Assembly (NCBI GenBank): GCA_964559075.1
Contig: CAZLGJ010000089.1
Span: 1-12,570, forward strand
Length of the DNA: 12,570 nucleotides
Reading direction: 5' to 3'
Origin: Opacimonas sp964559075
Lineage (GTDB): Bacteria; Pseudomonadota; Gammaproteobacteria; Enterobacterales; Alteromonadaceae
The notes beneath the pieces were generated by a model. It saw nothing but the letters and a program-made list of their open reading frames with translations. It made no database searches and was not told the origin of the DNA. Position numbers and translations under genes: made by a program. Each line of letters starts with the position of its first letter. The first letter of the stretch is position 1. Shown here piece by piece: positions 1 through 7,405 of the stretch.

Positions 1-2
1 GT

Positions 3-2141
3 ACGAATATACACGTACAGCTACACGATGACGGAATTGCAGAGTTTGTTTATGCAGCTGCTGGTTCAGTCAATAAGTTTGATCAAGCCACCCTCGCCGA
101 GTTCGATGCCGCGACCCAAGCGATCCGTGCCAACGATGCTGTCAAAGGCGTCTTGGTGCGCTCGGACAAAGCCGCATTTATTGTCGGCGCAGATATCACC
201 GAGTTCACCGCAGCATTTGCGCAAGATGAGCCGACCGTATTAGCATGGGTGGCTCAAAGTGCGCAAATTTTCGACCGTTTTGAAGATTTGCCCGTGCCAA
301 CCATTGCTGCGATCAATGGTTTTGCGCTGGGTGGCGGCTGCGAAATGACCCTTGCGTGTGATCTGCGCATCGCCGATACCACAGCATCAGTTGGCCTGCC
401 TGAAGTTAAACTAGGGATCATGCCTGGTTTTGGTGGTACTGTGCGCTTGCCTCGGATTATTGGTGCCGACACCGCTATGGAGTGGATGAGCACCGGCGCA
501 CCTCGCAAAGCCGAAAAAGCACTAAAAGAGGGTGCTGTAGATGCCGTAGTCGCGCCAGAGCACCTTATTGAGTCGGCCAAAACAATGCTACATCAAGCAA
601 TTGCCGGCGATATTGATTGGCAAGCCCGCCGTCAACGCAAACTTAGCCCACTGCCTCTGAATGACAATGAAAAAGCCATGTGCTTCAACGTAGCCAAAGG
701 CATGGTCATGGCGAAAGCAGGCAAGCATTATCCGGCGCCACACATGGTTGTGAATACCTTAGAGGCAGCCGCTGGCTTGGGTCGCGACGACGCGTTAAAA
801 TTAGAGAACCAAGGCTTTGTCACCTTGGCCAAAACCGATGCTGCGAAAGCACAAATCGGCATCTTCCTAGCAGACCAACTGGTCAAATCCACCGGTAAGA
901 AAATGGCCAAAGGTGCCACCAAAGCGGTCAAACAAAACGCCGTTTTAGGTGCGGGGATCATGGGCGGCGGTATCGCCTATCAAGGTGCCGTGAAGGGCGT
1001 ACCTTCGATAATGAAAGATATTAATACCGACGCATTGGATTTGGGCTTGAGCACCGCAGCTGGCATTTTGGAAAAAGGCATGCAGCGCGGTAAAGTAACG
1101 CCCAAAACCATGGCTGCCACGCTCAATAATATCACCCCGACATTAGAATATTCAGCGATTGCCAATGCCGATTTAGTGATTGAAGCCGTGGTAGAAAACC
1201 CTAAAGTCAAAGCCATGGTGCTGGCTGAAACGGAAGAGCACGTAGCGGCAGATGCGATTATTACTTCCAACACCTCGACCATTTCTATCAATCAGCTGGC
1301 CAAATCACTCAAGGATCCGACGCGCTTTTGTGGCATGCACTTTTTTAACCCAGTGCACAAAATGCCGCTAGTCGAAATTATTCGTGGTGAACAGACTTCA
1401 GATGCGACCATTGCAGCAGTTGTTGCTATGGCACTAACCATGGGCAAAACCCCCATTGTGGTCAACGATTGCCCTGGCTTTTTAGTCAATCGCGTCTTAT
1501 TCCCCTACTTTGCTGGATTCAGCCGCTTAATATTGGACGGGGCGGATTTTGTCGCCGTAGATAAAGTGATGGAAAAGGTCTTTGGCTGGCCAATGGGTCC
1601 TGCATACCTACTCGACGTTGTGGGTATCGACACGGCCGACCATGCTGCGAGCGTCATGGCCGAAGGGATCCCTGAGCGCATGCAAAAAGTGCCCAACGAC
1701 CCAGTCTCACTAATGTATCAAGCAAATCGCTTAGGCCAGAAAAACGGCGTCGGTTTTTATGATCACGGCAAAGACAAGCGTGGACGTCCCAGCAAAACCC
1801 CAGCTGATGTCGCTTATCAAATGATTGGTGAGCACGCGGCGACGCAACGTGAGTTTGATCAAGATGAAATCATCGCTCGACTGATGATCCCAATGGCCAA
1901 CGAATCGATTCGCTGCCTTGAGGAAGGCATAGTCGCAAGTGCAGCTGAAGCTGATATGGCACTGCTTTACGGTCTTGGCTTCCCGCCATTTAGAGGCGGC
2001 ATTTTCCGCTACATCGACACCATAGGATTGGATAACTTTGTCGCGCTGGCTGATAAATACGCGCATCTCGGCCCGATTTATCAAATCTCAGACGGCGTGC
2101 GCCTAATGGCCGCTGCTGGCAAAACATACTTCCCCGCCTAA
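3..2141 (+). CDS. fadB: Fatty acid oxidation complex subunit alpha FadB (5' end outside the window)
   Basis: This is the multifunctional alpha subunit of the cytoplasmic beta-oxidation complex, with enoyl-CoA hydratase/isomerase and 3-hydroxyacyl-CoA dehydrogenase activities. The reading frame is open from base 3 and already resembles the FadB N terminus (DDGIAEFVY, then GSVNKFD). Comparison with E. coli numbering suggests only about five codons are missing upstream. The hydratase domain comes first, with GGGCE (Glu codon at 342-344) and GLPEVKLGIMPGFGG carrying the two catalytic glutamates. Next is the NAD-binding loop GAGIMGGG near 948-971. The dehydrogenase signature GMHFFNPVH follows, with its catalytic His codon at 1338-1340, and then the C-terminal dehydrogenase repeats. 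The visible 712 residues compare with 729 in E. coli; the C-terminal tail is shorter. fadA follows after 15 bases, so the two are co-transcribed. The identification is firm; the start codon and promoter cannot be seen. Confidence 0.97.
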   Translation, partial: TNIHVQLHDDGIAEFVYAAAGSVNKFDQATLAEFDAATQAIRANDAVKGVLVRSDKAAFIVGADITEFTAAFAQDEPTVLAWVAQSAQIFDRFEDLPVPTIAAINGFALGGGCEMTLACDLRIADTTASVGLPEVKLGIMPGFGGTVRLPRIIGADTAMEWMSTGAPRKAEKALKEGAVDAVVAPEHLIESAKTMLHQAIAGDIDWQARRQRKLSPLPLNDNEKAMCFNVAKGMVMAKAGKHYPAPHMVVNTLEAAAGLGRDDALKLENQGFVTLAKTDAAKAQIGIFLADQLVKSTGKKMAKGATKAVKQNAVLGAGIMGGGIAYQGAVKGVPSIMKDINTDALDLGLSTAAGILEKGMQRGKVTPKTMAATLNNITPTLEYSAIANADLVIEAVVENPKVKAMVLAETEEHVAADAIITSNTSTISINQLAKSLKDPTRFCGMHFFNPVHKMPLVEIIRGEQTSDATIAAVVAMALTMGKTPIVVNDCPGFLVNRVLFPYFAGFSRLILDGADFVAVDKVMEKVFGWPMGPAYLLDVVGIDTADHAASVMAEGIPERMQKVPNDPVSLMYQANRLGQKNGVGFYDHGKDKRGRPSKTPADVAYQMIGEHAATQREFDQDEIIARLMIPMANESIRCLEEGIVASAAEADMALLYGLGFPPFRGGIFRYIDTIGLDNFVALADKYAHLGPIYQISDGVRLMAAAGKTYFPA

Positions 2142-2156
2142 CCCAAGGAGAGAAAA

Positions 2157-3320
2157 ATGAAAGAAGTCGTTGTTATCGATTGTATTCGCACCCCGATGGG
2201 TCGTTCCAAAGGCGGTGTCTTTAGAAATGTGCGAGCCGAGACACTCTCTGCGCATTTGATGAATGCATTATTAGTGCGTAATCCCAAGCTCGATCCAAGT
2301 GAAATCGAAGATATTATTTGGGGTTGTGTACAACAGACCAAAGAACAGGGCTTTAATGTTGCCCGCAATGCCCAGTTGCTCACCGATATCCCGCGCTCCA
2401 CTGCAGCCGTGACGGTCAATCGCCTGTGCGGTTCGTCGATGCAAGCGCTGCACGATGCGGCAAAAGGGATCATGCTCGACCAAGGCGATGTCTATATGAT
2501 TGGTGGTGTGGAGCACATGGGACATGTGCCGATGGACTACAATATTGACCTCAACTCCCACCTTAACCGCACAGTGGCAATGGCCTCTGGCAGCATGGGA
2601 CTGACCGCAGAATTGTTGGGTAAACAAAACGGAATTTCACGCGCCCAACAAGATGAATTTGCTGCACGCTCACACGCACGTGCTCATCAAGCTCATCTAG
2701 AAGGCCGCTGGGATAACGAAATTGTGCCGATTGAAGGCCACGACGGTAATGGTGCATTAACGCTTGTGCGTCATGACGAAGTCATTCGTCCACAAACGAC
2801 GGTAGATGTACTAGCGGGTTTGCGCCCTGTGTTTGACCCTGCTAACGGCACGGTCACTGCGGGCAGCTCCTCAGCTATCTCAGATGGTGCTTCGGCAATG
2901 CTCTTGATGTCTGCCCAGCGTGCCAAAGAACTTGGATTAACGCCACGTGCCAAAATCAAAGCCATGGCTGTCTCTGGTTGTGATGCAGCGATCATGGGAG
3001 TAGGTCCAGTGCCCGCCACCAAAAAAGCCCTGCAACGCGCTGGCATGACCATGGCTGATATCGATATTGCTGAGTTCAACGAGGCGTTTGCAGCCCAAGC
3101 GTTATCCTGTATCAAACAGCTAGGCTGGCTAGACGACTACGATGCCAAGGTCAATCAAAACGGTGGCGCTATTGCGCTTGGTCACCCTCTGGGCTGTTCT
3201 GGTGCGCGGATCTCCACGACCTTGCTAAATATCATGGAACAGCAAGGTCATTCAGTGGGCTTAGCCACTATGTGTATTGGTTACGGGCAGGGGATCGCAA
3301 CGATTTTTGAAAAAGTCTAA
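2157..3320 (+). CDS. fadA: 3-ketoacyl-CoA thiolase FadA (beta subunit of the fatty acid oxidation complex)
   Basis: FadA cleaves 3-ketoacyl-CoA with free CoA to release acetyl-CoA, the last step of each beta-oxidation round, in complex with FadB. The protein has 387 residues, the same length as E. coli FadA, and aligns almost without gaps. The acyl-enzyme nucleophile is Cys91 in VNRLCGSSMQALHDA. The second catalytic pair is His343 in GGAIALGHPLGCSG and Cys373 in MCIGYGQG. The start ATG is preceded by a clear Shine-Dalgarno AAGGAG at 2145-2150 with a six-base spacer. It lies 15 bases behind the fadB stop, as expected for the fadBA operon. A hairpin terminator follows at 3351-3388. Nothing in the sequence suggests loss of function. 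Confidence 0.98.
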   Translation: MKEVVVIDCIRTPMGRSKGGVFRNVRAETLSAHLMNALLVRNPKLDPSEIEDIIWGCVQQTKEQGFNVARNAQLLTDIPRSTAAVTVNRLCGSSMQALHDAAKGIMLDQGDVYMIGGVEHMGHVPMDYNIDLNSHLNRTVAMASGSMGLTAELLGKQNGISRAQQDEFAARSHARAHQAHLEGRWDNEIVPIEGHDGNGALTLVRHDEVIRPQTTVDVLAGLRPVFDPANGTVTAGSSSAISDGASAMLLMSAQRAKELGLTPRAKIKAMAVSGCDAAIMGVGPVPATKKALQRAGMTMADIDIAEFNEAFAAQALSCIKQLGWLDDYDAKVNQNGGAIALGHPLGCSGARISTTLLNIMEQQGHSVGLATMCIGYGQGIATIFEKV

Positions 3321-3350
3321 ACAGCGCCGATCTTCACTTAGGTAAATGCT

Positions 3351-3388
3351 AAAGCGTACCGATACCAAGTATCGAGTACGCTTTTTTT
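3351..3388 (+). terminator. Rho-independent terminator of fadBA
   Basis: The left arm 3351-3365 (AAAGCGTACCGATAC) pairs with 3369-3384 across a three-base CAA loop. The stem is six plus nine base pairs with one bulged T on the right side. A run of seven T follows at 3382-3388. It begins about 30 bases after the fadA stop. The T-run overlaps the stop codon of the convergent nagA (3387-3389). Read on the minus strand, the hairpin also follows nagA immediately, but only three T come after it there, so it is a weaker terminator in that direction. Structure and position are seen directly; function is inferred. Confidence 0.85.
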
Positions 3389-4526
3389 ATAACATTCTAT
3401 CAATAGATAAATCAGAGTGTAGGCTTAACAGATGTGCCTTCGCGCCAATTTTGATGCGCCCGTATTCGTATGCTTTAAGCCAATTTGCCGGCGTGGTCGT
3501 GGCCATGGTAACTGCATTAGCTAGAGGTACACCGATGTCGCGATGCATATTCAACACCGCTTGATGCATATCCAAACACGAACCAGCTAGCGCGCCCGAT
3601 GGCGTGGTTAAGCGTCCCTCATGACGAGAAATCTGGGTATCAAAATAGGGGTGACAGTCATTGCTATCCCCTACATGCGCCATGGCATCTGTGGCTAAAC
3701 ACAAACGCTCTGTCCCTTTAGTCTGCCACGCTAATTTTACCGCATAGGGGTCAACGTGTTGATGATCCACTATGATCCCCGCATAGGTATGTCGCTCTAC
3801 CAGTGCCGTTCCCACCATCCCAGGCATACGCCCCTGACAGCCGCTCATCGCATTGTATAAATGGGTAAAGCCCGACGCACCAGCCTCGAGCGCCGCTAAC
3901 ACGCAGTCATGTTCAGCATTCGAATGCCCCAAACTAACCGTCACGCCACAGCTGACCAAATCAGCGATAAGGTCTACCGGTACTGTCTCTGGTGCCAAGG
4001 TCACCATGACTTTGCCAAGCTCTGGCCGAGTGACGATTTTGAGCTCCGCATCAGTGGGCGCGCGAATATGCTCGGCCAAGTGAATGCCTTGTTTTGCCGT
4101 GGCCAGCCAAGGCCCTTCGAAATGCGCACCGATAATCGCAGCCGCGGGGGTGGCAGGCTTTTTTCCCATTTGAACAGCGTCAGTGTTTATTTCAGCAGTT
4201 ATGTCCGCAATGATGTCTGCAAAATGCGCCATGGTGGAGGTATTGTGCGTAATTAACGTCGGCAGGAGCGCGCCGGTGCCAAATTGCGCATGAGCACTAG
4301 CAAGCGTAGCCAGGCCATCAGGGGTAAGCGTATGATCACACAACACGCCGCCGCCACCGTTGACCTGCACATCGAGGTAACTCGGGATTAATATCTCTGC
4401 CTTATATGCAACTTGCTCGTCACGCGAGGGATAAATATCAACTATCATGCCCTCACTAATGGTCAGCGTTTGATTTGAGACAAAATCGCCATCTAGCAGC
4501 AGCTGCGCTGCCGAAATTTTTGTCAT
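3387..4526 (-). CDS. nagA: N-acetylglucosamine-6-phosphate deacetylase NagA
   Basis: NagA removes the acetyl group from GlcNAc-6-phosphate to give glucosamine-6-phosphate, linking chitin or cell-wall sugar uptake to glycolysis and amino-sugar synthesis. From the ATG at 4526 the protein has 379 residues (E. coli has 382). It shows the amidohydrolase-superfamily pattern of NagA: VQVNGGGG near the N terminus, the metal ligand Glu137 in HFEGPW, His201 in LGHSNA, His222 in THLYNAM, the substrate histidine region DHQHVD (His257) and catalytic Asp280 in ATDAMAH. The start is ambiguous. ATG 4538 would add MQDN, and the frame stays open to 4769 across the 3' end of the upstream kinase gene, but family length and the N-terminal alignment favour 4526. 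An AGGA stands four bases before it. The gene is probably translated from the same mRNA as the kinase gene, 67 bases upstream. No nagB deaminase or regulator gene is in the window. Confidence 0.95.
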   Translation of the reverse strand: MTKISAAQLLLDGDFVSNQTLTISEGMIVDIYPSRDEQVAYKAEILIPSYLDVQVNGGGGVLCDHTLTPDGLATLASAHAQFGTGALLPTLITHNTSTMAHFADIIADITAEINTDAVQMGKKPATPAAAIIGAHFEGPWLATAKQGIHLAEHIRAPTDAELKIVTRPELGKVMVTLAPETVPVDLIADLVSCGVTVSLGHSNAEHDCVLAALEAGASGFTHLYNAMSGCQGRMPGMVGTALVERHTYAGIIVDHQHVDPYAVKLAWQTKGTERLCLATDAMAHVGDSNDCHPYFDTQISRHEGRLTTPSGALAGSCLDMHQAVLNMHRDIGVPLANAVTMATTTPANWLKAYEYGRIKIGAKAHLLSLHSDLSIDRML

Positions 4527-4538
4527 GTTATCCTGCAT

Positions 4539-4586
4539 TTTATTTCGCTCTTTATTCAGCTCTCTATTTAGCTTTTTATTCAGCTC
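4539..4586 (-). repeat. Four imperfect 12-bp tandem repeats directly before nagA
   Basis: Read on the minus strand from 4586 to 4539, the units are GAGCTGAATAAA, AAGCTAAATAGA, GAGCTGAATAAA and GAGCGAAATAAA, followed at once by ATG (4538). Units one and three are identical; the others differ at three positions and one position from them. The array fills nearly all of the gap between the kinase stop (4594) and the nagA start. The period is a multiple of three, so gain or loss of units would not shift the nagA frame. If translated in that frame, the array reads as ELNK-like repeats, which NagA proteins do not have. Each unit carries GAG or AAG followed by A-rich sequence, which could act as a weak ribosome-docking site; that role is inference. 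Confidence 0.8.
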
Positions 4587-4593
4587 ACTATCC

Positions 4594-5484
4594 TTAGGCC
4601 GCCCCAATGCCGTGCCGTTGCGCGAACCAAAAACCGCCGTGTAGCGGATCGGCATGCGGCTTTTGCACACACTGTAACTCATCAATGTCACACGCGGCGT
4701 AGGCTTGCCACACGCTGCCATAACCAAACACAGGTAGGCCGGCTTGTTTAGTGAGATGGGTGATGACATGCACTAAATACTCAATCCCTTGCGCGACAAT
4801 GTGACTGGCCATATCGTCCTCTCCAGCATGCTCAAAAACCAGTGGCGCCAACTCTGCATATTGTGCGCTGGTAGCATGTTGAAACTGCGCGACTATCTCG
4901 GCCGGCTGCGAAAGCGCTAGTGTACTGAGTATAGCCTCCACCAAATCACTTGAGGGCACCAATCCATCCAGATGCAACAAGGTGTAGCGCAGTGCCTCCT
5001 GACCAAGCCATGCGCCTGAAGCATCATCACCGAGCATGTGACCATGCCCGCCAATATACGCAATCCGCTGTGCTAAGAGCGTCAGCGCACATGAGCCGGT
5101 CCCAACCACGAGCATATGGCAATCTTCACCACGGTTGGCTCCGTATGCGGCTAATTCGATATCGGTGAGCAAATGAAACTTGGCAAATGGATGTTGCCAG
5201 CTGTGCATGCATGCTTTAGCACTAGGCACACCTGCACCAGCGCACCCAGCAACTACAGGTATCGCCGATACGCCCAGATCAAATTGGGCACAAAGCTGGC
5301 TTACCGCCGCGACGATGTTGTGCTGTGCCAGCGCCGCATTTACAAATACATTAGCTGGCCCAGTCTGCACTTCCCCAAGACAGTGCCCGTTGACAAATAA
5401 ACCTGCATGACAGCTAGTGCCTCCCCCATCAATGATGATTAACGGTTGGTGTGAATACGCCTGTTGTGTTGGTTCTTGAGTCAT
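4594..5484 (-). CDS. N-acetylglucosamine or glucosamine kinase, BadF/BadG/BcrA/BcrD ATPase family
   Basis: This is a 296-residue ASKHA-fold sugar kinase that probably phosphorylates GlcNAc or glucosamine with ATP in the cytoplasm and supplies the substrate chain that NagA acts on. Visible motifs are the phosphate-1 loop DGGGTSC (residues 19-25), the likely catalytic Asp108 in LTDIELAAYGA, the phosphate-2 motif GTGSC (128-132), GDDASGAWLG (152-161) and the adenosine-motif segment GYGSV (254-258). Length and motif order match Vibrio glucosamine kinase GspK (294 residues) and the GlcNAc kinase NagK used by Shewanella. The sequence alone cannot decide between these substrates, so no symbol is given. 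The start ATG lacks a strong Shine-Dalgarno sequence, but no other start precedes the DGGGT motif closely. The gene lies upstream of nagA on the same strand, and an operon is likely. Confidence 0.87.
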   Translation of the reverse strand: MTQEPTQQAYSHQPLIIIDGGGTSCHAGLFVNGHCLGEVQTGPANVFVNAALAQHNIVAAVSQLCAQFDLGVSAIPVVAGCAGAGVPSAKACMHSWQHPFAKFHLLTDIELAAYGANRGEDCHMLVVGTGSCALTLLAQRIAYIGGHGHMLGDDASGAWLGQEALRYTLLHLDGLVPSSDLVEAILSTLALSQPAEIVAQFQHATSAQYAELAPLVFEHAGEDDMASHIVAQGIEYLVHVITHLTKQAGLPVFGYGSVWQAYAACDIDELQCVQKPHADPLHGGFWFAQRHGIGAA

Positions 5485-5554
5485 TGCATCTGAGGGGTAA
5501 TTAGGTCATGATGCATATCAGATTAATGTGAGCGAGCGCGGAGTGCAATAGGAG
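5485..5554. promoter_or_regulatory. Divergent intergenic region between the aminosugar kinase and the unknown exported-protein gene
   Basis: These 70 bases must hold the minus-strand promoter for the kinase-nagA pair and probably a plus-strand promoter for the gene at 5555. Only weak boxes are visible. On the plus strand, TTGCAT (5484-5489) and CATGAT (5507-5512) are 17 bases apart. On the minus strand, TTGCAC and TAATCT are also 17 bases apart. An inverted repeat TGCATC (5485-5490)/GATGCA (5510-5515) and a central ATGCAT could be part of an operator. None is close to consensus, so only the regulatory role of the region, not any specific site, is supported. Confidence 0.35.
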
Positions 5555-7039
5555 ATGCTCAATATTCGACGGTTCGGCCGAACAACATGGACGAAAATCA
5601 GATTGAAAGTGATTTTATTAGGTGGACTGACACTAGTATTGGGTGTGCATTTACCGACAACCGCACAAGTAACCATTGACTGGTCACAATTACAAAACCA
5701 GCCGCCTCAATCTGAAAATAAGCAAATCAGTGAAGCTAAGCCTCAGCCAACGCTTGATAGTTACCAAGCGCCGACCGATGCCTATGTCGATTATTTCTAT
5801 ACAAATGTCATGGCGCAAGCGCCCTATCTACCGTCTGACCTAGAGGTAAAATCTTCCCCTCGCCCAAGCCACAGCGAAATCGGTTGCTCTAATGTGATTA
5901 AGGCTGATGAAAACTATTCCAGCGCTGCTGATGTGCAGTACCAACAGGTGTTTTGGGAAAACCGCATCGCCAGCGACTGGCAGTTTTTTTCACCTACGGC
6001 CAATGCCGGTAAAGTATTGGTGATTGACTATGCCACAAAAGGCAGTGCCCTCGCCTATCGCTATTTGGCTAATGCCCAGTCCCAACAGCTTCTCTATGAG
6101 CCGTGGGCCACCAGTAATATTTTCGCTTTCACTGGGGCAGCAGCACAAGCCCGCCAACTAGGACTGTCTACCAATAGCCTCATCGGTGATACCCATGTTG
6201 GCACACTTGTAACTACCATGCTGGCTGCTCAGAACGGCGATGCTCAAAACATCGCTGCGTATTTTGCCAACGTAGCTGGTCGCGGCTACCTCACCTCGTT
6301 ATTGCGCGACGAGTGGCTATTACTCTCCCATTCTCAAGTTCGCTTGAAGGGGGTCTCTAGTGTCCCATGGCGGCCTGCTAGTCCGGTTTGGTTAGATCTC
6401 AATACCGATACGCTGGCAACGCCATTTGCGTTTGACAATCACTTTGATGATCCCAGTTATCAAGCCTATCAATGTGCACAATGTGGCGTTACCGGCAATC
6501 AGCCCATGACCACCTTGGCTCAAGCTGAATGGCTTAAACGCCTTGCCAGCCATACCCGTGAACCTGCTACCGCACATCCCCACCTAACACAACAAGACGT
6601 TAATTTATTGTTCAATGGAATAGTGGACGACCAACAAAATGAGCGCGCCATGCGTGATGAGACAACAGCCCCCTCCTTTCCCGGCGGCATGCTAACTGGA
6701 GTGAGTAGCACGTTGCACTATGCGCTTGCCGAAGCCATCGCCGGCCAACCCGTTAATAATCCTAAACGCGTCCTCGATAGGGCAACAAACGGGCAATGGC
6801 GAGTTTGGCAAACCGTTGGCTGGGGCATCAGCGATGAGCGTCATGATGACCGCCATATAGGTGAGAACGTGGTGTTGGCGCACGTATGTTTGCCACTGCC
6901 TGATGGCAGCCGAGAGTTCACTATTGCCGCTCAGACTGCCCACGGTCACAATGATGCCAAGGCAGTCAATCATGCAGGGATCAAAATGCAGCGATTGCTC
7001 ATCCAAACCTTGACCGAATTAATCCGGCCTCAAGACTAG
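5555..7039 (+). CDS. Exported or membrane-anchored protein of unknown function, possibly beta-lactamase/transpeptidase-like fold
   Basis: I do not recognise this 494-residue protein. Its N terminus is basic (RR, RTTWTK, RLK), followed by a hydrophobic segment at about residues 18-33 and LPTTAQ, consistent with a signal peptide or anchor, so the body should be periplasmic. Residues 42-75 are a Q/P-rich linker. The segment ALAYRYLA(165-172)...WATSNIFAFTGAAAQAR (184-200) resembles the strand-turn-helix around the SxxK serine of class A beta-lactamases, but the lysine position is Phe190. A later WQTVGWG (418-424), two predicted strands and a C-terminal helix (475-490) resemble the KTG end of that fold. 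This is inference from pattern only. Other features are CAQC (307-310) and single cysteines at 111 and 445. An AGGAG abuts the ATG with no spacer and a GGAG lies 11 bases upstream, so the exact start is uncertain. The gene has its own position between a divergent operon and ftsB. Confidence 0.8.
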   Translation: MLNIRRFGRTTWTKIRLKVILLGGLTLVLGVHLPTTAQVTIDWSQLQNQPPQSENKQISEAKPQPTLDSYQAPTDAYVDYFYTNVMAQAPYLPSDLEVKSSPRPSHSEIGCSNVIKADENYSSAADVQYQQVFWENRIASDWQFFSPTANAGKVLVIDYATKGSALAYRYLANAQSQQLLYEPWATSNIFAFTGAAAQARQLGLSTNSLIGDTHVGTLVTTMLAAQNGDAQNIAAYFANVAGRGYLTSLLRDEWLLLSHSQVRLKGVSSVPWRPASPVWLDLNTDTLATPFAFDNHFDDPSYQAYQCAQCGVTGNQPMTTLAQAEWLKRLASHTREPATAHPHLTQQDVNLLFNGIVDDQQNERAMRDETTAPSFPGGMLTGVSSTLHYALAEAIAGQPVNNPKRVLDRATNGQWRVWQTVGWGISDERHDDRHIGENVVLAHVCLPLPDGSREFTIAAQTAHGHNDAKAVNHAGIKMQRLLIQTLTELIRPQD

Positions 7040-7114
7040 CACTTTAAGTAAAAAGCATTACAATAGGTATGTTTATGGGTATCAGACACACGGTAGTGAG
7101 GTTGAGGGGTAATC

Positions 7115-7405
7115 GTGCAACAAAAACACATTATCAATGTTATTTTGCTGGTTTTGTTACTCCTGCTGCAATATCGATTGTGGCTGGGCAAGCATAGTGT
7201 CCCCGATTACTTAGTTGGCCAACAAAAAATAACCGAGCGCGAAGCGCATAATGCCAACCTTGCCCAACGCAACAAACTCTTGCTGGCAGATATTGAGGAT
7301 CTCAAAATTGGCCTTGAAGCCATTGAAGAGCGCGCCCGCAATGAGCTTGGCCTAATCAAAGACGGTGAAACCTTTTACCGCATACTTCCTTCAGAACAAG
7401 AATGA
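7115..7405 (+). CDS. ftsB: Cell division protein FtsB
   Basis: FtsB is the small bitopic inner-membrane component of the divisome that forms a complex with FtsL and FtsQ and relays activation to FtsWI. The 96-residue protein has a short cytoplasmic N terminus, one transmembrane helix at about residues 6-22 ending in LQYRLW, a periplasmic coiled coil from about 33 to 73, and the family signatures EERARNELG (71-79) and GETFYR (84-89). E. coli FtsB has 103 residues. Translation starts at GTG 7115, supported by GAGGGG at 7104-7109 with a five-base spacer. The stop overlaps the ispD start as ATGA, so the two are translationally coupled. The 75-base gap upstream contains TACAAT (7059-7064), a good -10 match without a clear -35. 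Confidence 0.95.
   Translation: MQQKHIINVILLVLLLLLQYRLWLGKHSVPDYLVGQQKITEREAHNANLAQRNKLLLADIEDLKIGLEAIEERARNELGLIKDGETFYRILPSEQE

Noticed and set aside
254..580. Long antisense open frame opposite fadB on the minus strand (also others at 1731-2084 and elsewhere).
   Set aside because: They lie wholly within fadB, whose frame carries conserved motifs. No ribosome site or recognisable domain supports them; they are shadows of the coding frame.
3909..4256. 115-residue plus-strand open frame inside nagA.
   Set aside because: It is antisense to the conserved NagA metal-site motifs and has no family features of its own.
5484..5512. Sigma70 promoter TTGCAT-17-CATGAT for the gene at 5555.
   Set aside because: Only three of six and four of six consensus positions match. 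The spacing is good but the boxes are too weak to report as a defined promoter.
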